Position numbers and translations under genes: made by a program
Shown: one piece after another, positions 1 through 5,861 of the stretch
How the letters are laid out: each line of letters starts with the position of its first letter
Numbering within the stretch: position 1 is the first letter of the stretch
NCBI GenBank assembly: GCA_041859045.1
Contig: JBHELB010000056.1
Span: 1 to 5,861, forward strand
DNA: 5,861 bases
Origin: JBHELB01 sp041859045
GTDB lineage: Bacteria; Hydrogenedentota; Hydrogenedentia; Hydrogenedentales; SLHB01
Reading direction: 5' to 3'
Notes under the pieces: model-generated
Database searches by the model: none
Told to the model about the DNA's origin: nothing
What the model saw: only the letters and a program-made list of their open reading frames with translations

Positions 1-254
1 GGGTTTTTCTGGACGTGACTATTATCTACCCGGATGGGCGTCCCAGCTTCTGGGACTTGATGTCCGGGCGGGTTTGTCGAGTCATCGTGCGAGTGCGGCA
101 ATTGACTATTCCCCCGGAATTTATTGGCCGCGACTATCGTAGCGACACCAAATTCCGCATTGCCATTCATCGCTGGATTGGGCAAATCTGGACAGATAAG
201 GATGCGCTTATTGAACAACTGCTCAGTGATGCGCGCCCGGCGGCAACAGGCTGA
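1..254 (+). CDS. PlsC-family acyltransferase (YihG-like), C-terminal fragment
   Basis: This is the 3' end of a gene that starts left of the window; the frame is open from position 3, so the GTG at 15 is an internal Val codon and not a start. About 83 residues are visible. The stretch LDVTIIYPDGRPSFWDLMSG, then charged beta-like VIVRVRQ and IPPEF, and the tail with W..IW.DKDALIEQLL match the C-terminal part of membrane-bound 1-acyl-sn-glycerol-3-phosphate acyltransferases of the YihG type. These transfer an acyl chain to lysophosphatidic acid at the inner membrane in phospholipid synthesis. The catalytic HX4D motif lies in the missing N-terminal part, so activity cannot be judged here. The protein ends normally with TGA. 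It reads as an ordinary housekeeping gene and marks the left border of the accessory segment. Family recognised from memory of its C-terminal pattern. Confidence 0.75.
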   Translation, partial: VFLDVTIIYPDGRPSFWDLMSGRVCRVIVRVRQLTIPPEFIGRDYRSDTKFRIAIHRWIGQIWTDKDALIEQLLSDARPAATG

Positions 255-282
255 TTCATCAGGTGAGTTTTGACTTGAAAAG

Positions 283-301
283 CGGCGTCAGTTCGACGCC
301 G
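283..301 (+). terminator. 7-bp hairpin after acyltransferase gene (weak terminator candidate)
   Basis: CGGCGTC (283-289) pairs perfectly with GACGCCG (295-301) around a 5-base loop, starting 28 bases past the acyltransferase stop. The GC-rich stem and the position suit transcription termination, but no T-run follows the stem, so an intrinsic terminator is doubtful. It could equally be a 3'-end stabilising hairpin. Confidence 0.3.
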
Positions 302-784
302 TATGTACTGTTGATTCCGCATTTCGCTAGCAGTCTAAGTGATGATGTATGGTGTTGGCTTGCGACATCGTCAGGGCGGCGATGGCGAGGCTTGGAGATG
401 CTGGCTGACGCCGTCATTCGTCAACCCGCCCGAATCAGCAAAGTTATCCATGTAAATTTTCTTTGTTTTAGACGTATACTTTGCCGGAGATGCTACATCG
501 CTTGGGGCGTGGGACGGTACTTGGCCGGTGGGGTGTTTATAGCCGGGTTTAGGGGGCGTTTCGATGGGCCGGGTTATTCAGAATCAATCTGTTAAATGAT
601 CATCGGGCGATTAATACCCCTTGGTAGTGCGTTTGAAGGCACCTTTTAACAAGGCCAAAGGACAACGACCTAGGAAGCACTATCGCTGTCGGTTTGTCCG
701 CTCCACCTGACGCGGCAAAACCGCAAGTTCGGACGTCCTGAGGTGTCATGGTCAGTTATGCGGGACTGCCCAGACGAGACACCG

Positions 785-801
785 GATGCGTCGCTCGCAT
801 C
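785..801 (+). repeat. Perfect 6-bp inverted repeat in the operon leader
   Basis: GATGCG (785-790) and CGCATC (796-801) form a perfect stem with a 5-base loop, ending 49 bases before the chosen start of the nuclease gene. It could be a leader RNA hairpin or a protein-binding site. Length alone does not exclude chance in GC-rich DNA. Confidence 0.35.
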
Positions 802-833
802 GATGTCGAGGTGTATCCAGCCATCGCGGTCTG

Positions 834-844
834 CTCGATCGAGG
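834..844 (+). promoter_or_regulatory. Shine-Dalgarno of nuclease gene inside a 10-bp palindrome
   Basis: CTCGATCGAG (834-843) is a perfect palindrome and its 3' half, with G844, forms GAGG (841-844), the Shine-Dalgarno sequence. GAGG sits 6 bases before ATG 851 but directly abuts ATG 845, which is why 851 is preferred as the start. The palindrome could mask the ribosome binding site by pairing between transcripts or serve as an operator; both are inferences. Confidence 0.4.
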
Positions 845-850
845 ATGCAT

Positions 851-2878
851 ATGTACATTGCCAAGCTCGCCATCACCAATCTTCGCTGTTTCTGTCAAAC
901 GACGATCGAATTCCAACCAGGGATCAACGTGATCCTGGGGGAGAACAACGCGGGTAAGACAGCCCTCCTACGCGCGTTGCGGCTCGTGTTCGACCGCTCC
1001 GGCCGTTTGCGTCCCGACCTCCCCGATTTCCACCAGGGCATCTCCGACTTCACGAAAGCCCCAACGATTTCCGTCACCGCGACTCTGCGATCCTCAACGG
1101 CCGATACCATCGACGACAAGGCCCTAGTGGCAACCTGGCTCACCAAGTTGGACGCCCCTTGGGAAGCGCAGATCAGCTACGAATTCTTTCTTCCCGACGA
1201 AGAGGTTCCGGCGTTCACCGAGGCGTGCGGGGCAGCACCCGACCGCGACGAATTCTTCCGTGTCCTAGAGCAGTTCATCCCCAAGTACGTCGCCCGCATC
1301 TTCGGCGGACTCCCGGAGAATCGGCTCGTCGCTGAGCCCGACGCCCTGGCGAAATTCGACTGCCACACCGTCGATGCGATTCGTGACGTCGAATCCGAGC
1401 TGTTCGCGGGCACGAATCCCTTGCTGCGCACGATGCTGAGACAGGTACTCGACCATGATGCCGACGAGGCCGAGACCCTCAATCGCCGTCGCCAGTTCCG
1501 CACTCTGACGCAGGATGCCCGTTCCAACCTCATGGGCCGTATGGATCTGGACACACTCTTCCAGCTCGCCAAGGACACAGGAGCGGCTGACGGCGGGGCC
1601 CCAATCCTGCGCGACGCCATCGACGAAGACGACTTCATTGCCGCTCTCCGTCTGTACATCGACCGGGCGCCGTTCACGGTCCCCGCAACCCATAACGGTC
1701 TCGGGTACAACAACCTACTGTACATCTCGCTGCTCTTGGCCAGTTTGCAGTTCAGAGCGTCGGTGCCCCGGCGGGGCCAGAATGCAGTCCTCTTTCCCAT
1801 GCTCCTCATCGAGGAGCCGGAAGCGCACCTCCATCCGTCACTCCAGTACAAGCTGCTCAAGTACATCCAGAAGCGGCTCTCCCCTGAGAAGACCAGTCGG
1901 CAGGTATTCCTCACGACCCATTCGACGCACATCACGGCTGCCGCGGGACTTGAACCCATCATCTGTTTGAGCCTCTCCGAAACCGATAGCTGCGTCCATG
2001 TTGCCTATCCCGCCCGCGTCTTCAGCGAAAGCCCGGAAGGCAAAGCGTCTCGCAACTATGTCGAACGGTACCTGGATGCCACCAAATCCAACATGCTGTT
2101 CGCGAAGGGCGTCATCTTCGTGGAAGGGATCGCGGAACAACTGCTTGTTCCCTGTCTTTCTCAGTGCATTGACCGTCCCATCGAGACCCACCACGTCGCG
2201 GTTATTGCCGTGGGAGGTGTGACCTTCAAGCACTTCCTGCCGCTCTTCGGTGCGGGGGAAGACGAACCTCGCCGACGCTATGCGCTACGTCGCCGCGTCG
2301 CGTGCATAGTGGATGCTGATCCAGCTCGCAAGGCGAAAATCCAGGGCGCGCGGCGTCAAAAATGCTGGCCCTACACCCTGCACTGCGACTGCGTCAACTA
2401 CGACTACTTCCCCGTGTCCGGCGTCGTCACCAATTTGCAGACCATGCGAGACCGATCTCCTGGGAATATCAAGATCTGCGTCGGCACCAAGACCCTGGAG
2501 TACGACTTGGCCCTGGCGAACGCGCAACTCCCCCTTCTCGTGACATCGTCTTGCGAGCATGAGGCGGATCTTCGCGCTCTGGCGGAGACGTTGGCGACGG
2601 TGCCGGAGCCCCTCCAAGCCCTGCTCGCAGGGGACGGATCCGACACCCTTGATGCGTTGACGGCTAGTCCGGACGTAGCGACGCACCGGTTCGCCACCTG
2701 CTACCTGCTCTGTTCCGAAGATGCCAAGGGGGAACACGCCTTTGCGCTGGAACGGCAGCTCCGCGAGAACGCCGCGAAGCCGGAGGCAGACCGCAAGCCG
2801 TTCGTGTGTCCGGATTACATCAAAGACGCCATCCACTGGACCTGCGTGTTCGATACGCCGGGGGGTGCCCATGCCTGA
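851..2878 (+). CDS. gajA: Gabija-type OLD-family ATPase/TOPRIM endonuclease (GajA-like)
   Basis: A 675-residue class 2 OLD nuclease. The N-terminal ABC-type ATPase has Walker A GENNAGKT (residues 30-37), the OLD signature-like segment GLGYNNLLYISLL (from 283), Walker B LLIEEPEAHLHP (318-329) and the switch histidine in TTHSTH (H357). The C-terminal TOPRIM has LFAKGVIFVEG with acidic E425, the metal-binding pair D488-A-D490 in VDADP, and the family motif TLEYDLA (from 548), ending in a conserved-looking KGEHAFAL and PDYIKDAIHW region. Catalytic residues all appear present. In characterised Gabija, GajA is a DNA-nicking/cleaving endonuclease restrained by nucleotides and assembled with GajB. 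ATG 851 is chosen because MYIAKLAITNLRCF is the typical OLD N-terminus and GAGG lies 6 bases upstream; ATG 845 is possible, while GTG 743 would add 36 non-domain residues. Longer than the Bacillus cereus GajA (about 580 residues, from memory). The following helicase gene overlaps it. A solitary-OLD role is less likely given that partner. Confidence 0.9.
   Translation: MYIAKLAITNLRCFCQTTIEFQPGINVILGENNAGKTALLRALRLVFDRSGRLRPDLPDFHQGISDFTKAPTISVTATLRSSTADTIDDKALVATWLTKLDAPWEAQISYEFFLPDEEVPAFTEACGAAPDRDEFFRVLEQFIPKYVARIFGGLPENRLVAEPDALAKFDCHTVDAIRDVESELFAGTNPLLRTMLRQVLDHDADEAETLNRRRQFRTLTQDARSNLMGRMDLDTLFQLAKDTGAADGGAPILRDAIDEDDFIAALRLYIDRAPFTVPATHNGLGYNNLLYISLLLASLQFRASVPRRGQNAVLFPMLLIEEPEAHLHPSLQYKLLKYIQKRLSPEKTSRQVFLTTHSTHITAAAGLEPIICLSLSETDSCVHVAYPARVFSESPEGKASRNYVERYLDATKSNMLFAKGVIFVEGIAEQLLVPCLSQCIDRPIETHHVAVIAVGGVTFKHFLPLFGAGEDEPRRRYALRRRVACIVDADPARKAKIQGARRQKCWPYTLHCDCVNYDYFPVSGVVTNLQTMRDRSPGNIKICVGTKTLEYDLALANAQLPLLVTSSCEHEADLRALAETLATVPEPLQALLAGDGSDTLDALTASPDVATHRFATCYLLCSEDAKGEHAFALERQLRENAAKPEADRKPFVCPDYIKDAIHWTCVFDTPGGAHA
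2861..2865 (+). promoter_or_regulatory. Ribosome binding site of helicase gene, inside nuclease gene
   Basis: A G-run (2860-2865) lies 5 bases before ATG 2871 within the end of the nuclease coding sequence. With the ATG-to-TGA overlap of 8 bases (2871-2878) it fixes the helicase start and implies translational coupling. Confidence 0.5.
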
Positions 2879-4661
2879 GAAACTGGAAATCGATTCCGGC
2901 ACGGTCCTCACTGACATCGAACGCCATTTCCGCGTCATGGCCGGGCCGGGGGCCGGTAAGACACACTGGCTCGTGAACCACATCAAGCAGGTTGTTGCCA
3001 GATCCAAGCGGCTCTCTCCCGCGTCCCGCATTGCGTGCATCTCGTACACGAACGTCGCTGTGAATGAAATCGTCACTCGGCTCGGTTCGGCTGCCACACA
3101 GGTGGATGTCTCCACGATTCACAGCTTCCTCTACCGCAACGTCGTCCGGCCGTACCTCCACCTGCTGCGGGATGGTGACGGCCAGCCCCTCGTTGCGTTC
3201 GCATACGTCGACGGTCACGATGAACACCACCCGTCCTATACCATCGTCGATGACTGGTTGAGAAGCATTAGGCAGGCCAGAATCCAGCAGCGGACCTTCA
3301 AGGAGCAGCGAGACATTCTCGATGACAAGCTGTGTCAGTTGGTCTGGCAGCGTTCGGGGGAATGCGTCTGGGCGCTTGGGCCGCGAAAGCTTGATCGTAT
3401 GGGGAAGATGCTCAACGCCATCTGTGCGAGCGCGAACCTCATCGACTACAAACGCCGGTACTGGAGCTTGGGCATCCTCGATCACGAGGACATCCTCTAC
3501 TTCGCGCACCGGATCCTTGAAGAACATCCGCTCGTGTGTCAGTGCCTGAGTGCTCGCTACCGCTACCTGTTCATCGACGAATTCCAGGATACGCTGCCCA
3601 TTCAGACCAATGTCGTACAGTGGCTCGCCGACGCAGGGACGGTGGTCGGCGTCATCGGCGATGCTGAACAATCCATCTACGGTTTCCTCGACGCCCACCC
3701 GCAGCATTTCCTGTCGTTCTCGCTGCCCGATTTCCTGGACGTGACCATGCGTCACAACCGCCGCAGCACGCGCCGCATCATCTCGATCCTCGATCACGTA
3801 CGGTCGGACGGTCTGCAGCAACATTGCTTCCGTGAACTGGACGGGCAACCGGTGACGGTATACATCGGCGACCTCGACCGCAGTCTCGCGGCCATTCGTG
3901 CCGACCTGCCGCCAGATACCATCCTCCACGTGCTGACGCGGAAGAACAAGGACGCCCACCGTGTGCGATCCGCCCTCGCGCCCGGAACTGTGGAGCCGTG
4001 GGAGTCTTTCCGCGATGCCGATGCCGAACGTGCCCGTTTCATGGAGCACGTCATTGCCGCGACGGAGCTCGCGAGTCGCGGCCAGTACGCGCTAGCCCAT
4101 AGAGAAATGACTCGAATCATCGGACGGAGCGGGCAGGTGAGAAAGCCCCTCAAGTGTGACACGGTCCTGACCGACGTCCACCGGAAGGGAATCGCCGTCA
4201 CCGTGCTACAGGAGTTCCTGACCAACCACGCTACCATCTTCGCCGGCACGTTGCTTGAGGCGTACGTCCGTTGCGGAACCTGCGTCACGGCTGCGTATCC
4301 AGCAGTGACCCTGACCGCCGCAAAGGCCGGTAAGTTCAGGGCTTTCGCAGAGGCCACAGCGTATGCGCATCTCTCAGGATCGGTTCGTTTGCGGGAAGAG
4401 GTGCGTCATGTGCGGACCATTCACCAGGCGAAGGGGAGCGAGGGAGACAACATCGCTGTGTGCTTCGAGGATGCCGCCCGTGCCCGGCATATCACGCATC
4501 CCTCGTCGGCTCCGGCAGATGAGGAGAAACGCCTCACCTACGTTGCCTTAAGCCGCGCCCGAGATCGTCTCTTCCTCTGCATTCCGACGGATGTTGCCAT
4601 CAAAGCAGACGAACTCAACGCGCTCGATCTTCGCGTTATCGACCTGCGGAAGACTCTATGA
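2871..4661 (+). CDS. gajB: UvrD/Rep-like SF1A helicase of Gabija type (GajB-like)
   Basis: A 596-residue superfamily 1A helicase with all core motifs in order: Walker A AGPGAGKT (24-31), Ia ISYTNVAVNE (57-66), Ib STIHSF (81-86), Walker B/motif II DEFQD (236-240), III GDAEQSIYGF (263-272), IV RHNRRS (294-299), V TIHQAKGSE (516-524) and VI YVALSRARDR (557-566). It should bind and hydrolyse NTPs and bind DNA ends or single strands. In studied Gabija systems GajB senses DNA and nucleotide state and works in a complex with GajA rather than as a processive helicase. ATG 2871 is used: it has a G-rich ribosome binding site, and the residues upstream in frame belong to the overlapping nuclease gene. 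About 215 residues separate motifs IV and V, so a 2B-like region is kept but shorter than in UvrD. The protein is about 100 residues longer than the B. cereus GajB (about 494, from memory). The operon ends here. Confidence 0.88.
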   Translation: MPEKLEIDSGTVLTDIERHFRVMAGPGAGKTHWLVNHIKQVVARSKRLSPASRIACISYTNVAVNEIVTRLGSAATQVDVSTIHSFLYRNVVRPYLHLLRDGDGQPLVAFAYVDGHDEHHPSYTIVDDWLRSIRQARIQQRTFKEQRDILDDKLCQLVWQRSGECVWALGPRKLDRMGKMLNAICASANLIDYKRRYWSLGILDHEDILYFAHRILEEHPLVCQCLSARYRYLFIDEFQDTLPIQTNVVQWLADAGTVVGVIGDAEQSIYGFLDAHPQHFLSFSLPDFLDVTMRHNRRSTRRIISILDHVRSDGLQQHCFRELDGQPVTVYIGDLDRSLAAIRADLPPDTILHVLTRKNKDAHRVRSALAPGTVEPWESFRDADAERARFMEHVIAATELASRGQYALAHREMTRIIGRSGQVRKPLKCDTVLTDVHRKGIAVTVLQEFLTNHATIFAGTLLEAYVRCGTCVTAAYPAVTLTAAKAGKFRAFAEATAYAHLSGSVRLREEVRHVRTIHQAKGSEGDNIAVCFEDAARARHITHPSSAPADEEKRLTYVALSRARDRLFLCIPTDVAIKADELNALDLRVIDLRKTL

Positions 4662-4667
4662 CAACTG

Positions 4668-4998
4668 TCACTGCTCCCGCTTTACCGCTGCTTTCAAATC
4701 ATTCGCGTTAATATGTTCGTGTTCATGAATGAGAGTAATACCATTTCCTGATAGGCATTGGTCTTTTGTTGGGGCAGACTTGTAATATATTTCAATTAGT
4801 TATCACCGAAATTGGCCTCCCGCAAATCGGGATTTGGTATAACGTATGGCTAAGAAACTGTATAATAATTAAGTCGTTGATTTTTATATGGTGGAACCGT
4901 ATTTCAGTCAGATTTTTGTTTGCCAAACCAACTTCATTCACATCCGATTCCGTAGATAAATTTTTCTGGAAAATCAATGAAGAGTTCCTCGACAGTCT
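4668..4998 (-). pseudogene. Possible relic gene on the minus strand, frameshifted
   Basis: Read on the minus strand, one frame is open from 4998 down to 4795 and contains NEVGLANKNLTEIRFHH and IPICGRPISVITN before a stop at 4792-4794. A second frame is open from 4799 to its stop at 4668-4670, with IYYKSAPTKDQ and GNGITLIHEHEHINANDLKA, ending KREQ. The second piece has no ATG or GTG, as expected for a C-terminal remnant. Removing one base at about 4795-4799 joins the two into roughly 110 residues. Further upstream, a third frame, interrupted by stops, runs from an ATG at 5213-5215 with TLEELV and VDVVLETVEELFIDFPEK. Together this may be one decayed gene of about 180 residues, convergent with the helicase gene. 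I do not recognise the family. A plus-strand frame overlaps most of it (TTG 4766 to 5002), so the coding strand is not certain. Confidence 0.28.
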
Positions 4999-5040
4999 CT
5001 AAGACTACATCGACTTACTGAGACGCCTTTAGTCTGTCGA
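4989..5040. repeat. 7-bp inverted repeat TCGACAG...CTGTCGA
   Basis: TCGACAG (4989-4995) and CTGTCGA (5034-5040) are perfect inverted copies 38 bases apart, near where the AT-rich stretch gives way to more balanced sequence. With gaps the similarity extends a few bases inward. It could be a degenerate element end or recombination site, but arms this short may arise by chance. Confidence 0.25.
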
Positions 5041-5293
5041 ATCGGGGAAACTGTAAGACCACGCAGTGCCAATGAATTCAGACGAGTTCTTCAAGGGTTT
5101 TTCGGAAATCGGAGCCATGATGCCTCGTAGTTGTGACCTGCAATAAATAGCGCATCAATATCGACTGATCTGTATACGGTATCAACCTAACCACAAGCTG
5201 CCGCAGTTTATACATCGAGTTGCGCCTGAAAAGTCCTCATCGGCTCCCCGCACCTGCTAATGACCCCCGGACAGTGGCGGCTTGCCCCTGCAT

Positions 5294-5309
5294 ATTAGCT
5301 TATGCTAAT
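5294..5309. promoter_or_regulatory. Palindrome ATTAGC-TTAT-GCTAAT, candidate operator of channel gene
   Basis: Two perfect 6-bp arms around a 4-bp centre, 67 bases upstream of ATG 5377, in a locally AT-rich patch within GC-rich DNA. Size, symmetry and position fit a binding site for a dimeric transcription factor controlling the channel gene. I cannot assign a regulator. No clear -35/-10 pair accompanies it; TATGCT (5301-5306) inside the palindrome could be a poor -10. Confidence 0.45.
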
Positions 5310-5376
5310 TTACCAATGCGCCAGCAATCCCTGATATCGCGTTCCGAAATCCGGCTCAAATCACACAGGTTCCCGC

Positions 5377-5861
5377 ATGAATGCTGCTCCCGCCACCGCC
5401 GCCAATCAGGAAGTCGCCTCGCACCGGCTCGAACATTTTCCCATTGCGATTTTCTCCGTGGTGATGGGCGTGACCGGGTTGGCGCTGGCCTGGTTGAAAG
5501 CCCATACCGTGCTGGGAATGCCGTTTGTCGTCGGCGAAGGGCTGCGCGGCGCGGCGAGCGTGCTATTCGTCCTCCTGCTGGCTATTTACGGCCTGAAAGC
5601 GCTGCGCCATCGCCAAGCGGTCGTCTGGGAAATGCGCCATCCGGTGCGGATCAACTTTTTCGCCACTCTCTCGATCTCGCTGCTGTTGCTGGCCACCGCC
5701 TATGTTGAGACCCACCCCGAAGCCGCCTTGTGGCTGTGGGGAATCGGCGCGGCCCTGCAACTGATGCTCACCCTGGCTATTTTCAGCAGTTGGCTCCATC
5801 ACACCCATTACGAGATCCATCACGCCAATCCAGCCTGGTTCATTCCGGTGGTCGGCAACAT
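5377..5861 (+). CDS. SLAC1/TehA-family membrane transporter, N-terminal part
   Basis: The frame runs open from ATG 5377 to the window edge (161 full codons, no stop), so the 3' end is missing. After a short soluble N-terminus come HRLEHFPIAIFSVVMGVTG (16-34, first membrane segment), a second hydrophobic stretch around 56-74, then HPVRINFFATLSISLLLLA (88-106), a fourth around 117-138, and NPAWFIPVVGN (151-161). The LEHFPI..F..VMG..G opening, the HPV.INFFAT segment and NP.WFIP are typical of the TDT/SLAC1 family (anion channels and tellurite-resistance-type proteins, ten membrane helices in an inner-membrane trimer). The substrate cannot be told; bacterial members are linked to small anions, tellurite and sulfite. 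AGG (5367-5369) lies 7 bases before the ATG. It appears unrelated to the defence operon and marks the right border of the accessory segment. Its regulation may involve the palindrome at 5294-5309. Confidence 0.85.
   Translation, partial: MNAAPATAANQEVASHRLEHFPIAIFSVVMGVTGLALAWLKAHTVLGMPFVVGEGLRGAASVLFVLLLAIYGLKALRHRQAVVWEMRHPVRINFFATLSISLLLLATAYVETHPEAALWLWGIGAALQLMLTLAIFSSWLHHTHYEIHHANPAWFIPVVGN

Larger units (their letters stand above)
255..850. other. Gene-free stretch upstream of the defence operon
   Basis: No convincing gene is visible on either strand over about 600 bases. An open frame at 263-595 (GTG start) encodes a composition rich in Trp, Cys and Arg with no recognisable domain, and has no clear ribosome binding site. 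An in-frame extension of the nuclease gene upstream of 851 is rich in Ser, Arg and Pro and unlike a folded domain. A TATACT hexamer at 475-480 resembles a -10 box but has no good -35 box at 16-18 bases. TTGGTA (621-626) and TTTTAA (644-649) are spaced 17 bases apart but match the consensus poorly. Small palindromes lie at 712-724 (GCGG-caaaa-CCGC), 731-738 (GGACGTCC), 785-801 and 834-843. The operon promoter probably lies in this stretch but cannot be placed with confidence. Confidence 0.5.
4662..5376. other. Noncoding or decayed AT-rich segment between operon and channel gene
   Basis: About 715 bases with no intact recognisable gene. Hand counting gives about 36% GC over 4741-4980, far below the genes on both sides; from about 5040 onward the GC content rises again. 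Protein-like frames broken by stops occur on both strands (see the pseudogene entry). A perfect TATAAT hexamer lies at 4861-4866 but has no -35 box at normal spacing. The stop of the helicase gene sits in a short palindrome TGACA-ac-TGTCA (4659-4670), with no T-run after it, so no intrinsic terminator is evident for the operon. The composition break suggests DNA of separate origin from the operon. Confidence 0.55.

Noticed and set aside
263..595. Open frame of 110 codons after the acyltransferase gene
   Set aside because: GTG start without a ribosome binding site, erratic composition with many Trp, Cys and Arg, and no recognisable domain.
743..850. GTG start at 743 giving a 36-residue N-terminal extension of the nuclease
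   Set aside because: The extra residues are Ser/Arg/Pro-rich with no domain character. ATG 851 has a proper GAGG at 6 bases and opens with the standard OLD N-terminus.
1177..1962. Minus-strand open frame of 261 codons inside the nuclease gene
   Set aside because: Ser/Arg-rich antisense shadow of a GC-rich gene whose plus-strand motifs are unmistakable.
2721..2870. Upstream in-frame extension of the helicase by 50 codons
   Set aside because: It lies wholly inside the nuclease gene in another frame and is basic, low-complexity text. ATG 2871 is the natural coupled start.
2820..4049. Minus-strand open frame of 409 codons across the helicase gene
   Set aside because: Antisense shadow; it covers helicase motifs I to IV on the plus strand and shows no motif of its own.
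4659..4670. Palindrome at the helicase stop as terminator
   Set aside because: Stem of only 4-5 bp and no following T-run.
4861..4866. Perfect TATAAT as promoter
   Set aside because: No -35 box at 16-18 bases (the nearest TTGGTA is 21 bases away), and such hexamers are expected by chance in AT-rich DNA.
4766..5002. Plus-strand open frame of 78 codons in the AT-rich segment
   Set aside because: TTG start without a ribosome binding site, no recognised family, and in conflict with equally protein-like minus-strand frames; kept only as an alternative reading of the relic.
5220..5708. Plus-strand open frame of 162 codons at the right end
   Set aside because: Arg-rich shadow out of phase with the SLAC1/TehA frame at 5377, which gives clear membrane segments and family motifs.
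1..5861. CRISPR array, tRNA, rRNA, insertion sequence or attachment-site repeats
   Set aside because: No regularly spaced repeats, cloverleaf, transposase motif or clear flanking direct repeats were found by eye.

Overview
The window is bacterial, most likely from a gammaproteobacterium of moderate-to-high GC. This rests on the two flanking genes (a YihG-like lysophosphatidic acid acyltransferase tail and a SLAC1/TehA-type channel) and is an inference; no rRNA or other phylogenetic marker is present.

Layout. (1) Positions 1-254 carry the 3' end of a membrane acyltransferase gene that enters from the left. (2) Positions 255-850 hold no convincing gene, only a few small palindromes and hairpins, the last overlapping the Shine-Dalgarno of the next gene. 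(3) Positions 851-4661 form a tight two-gene operon. The first gene encodes a 675-residue OLD-family ATPase with a C-terminal TOPRIM nuclease. The second overlaps its stop codon by 8 bases and encodes a 596-residue UvrD/Rep-like superfamily 1A helicase. This is the GajA-GajB arrangement of Gabija anti-phage defence (class 2 OLD nuclease plus UvrD-like helicase). Every diagnostic motif of both enzymes is present and both frames are intact. (4) Positions 4662-5376 are noncoding or decayed. The first half is strikingly AT-rich (about 36% GC by hand count over 4741-4980, against well over 55% in the neighbouring genes). It carries protein-like reading frames broken by stops and frame changes, best read as a relic gene on the minus strand, convergent with the operon. 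(5) From 5377 to the window end runs the first 161 codons of a SLAC1/TehA-family membrane protein. It has no stop because it is cut by the window edge. A perfect 16-bp interrupted palindrome lies 67 bases upstream and may be its operator.

How it works together. The two outer genes look like ordinary chromosomal genes. The defence operon and the AT-rich scar between them look like a compact accessory insertion. By analogy with characterised Gabija, the helicase-like subunit would sense unusual DNA ends or nucleotide status while the OLD-TOPRIM subunit cuts DNA, and the two proteins would act as one complex. The pair belongs to a described class. The less explained parts are the 5' leader, the decayed AT-rich segment and the palindrome before the channel gene.
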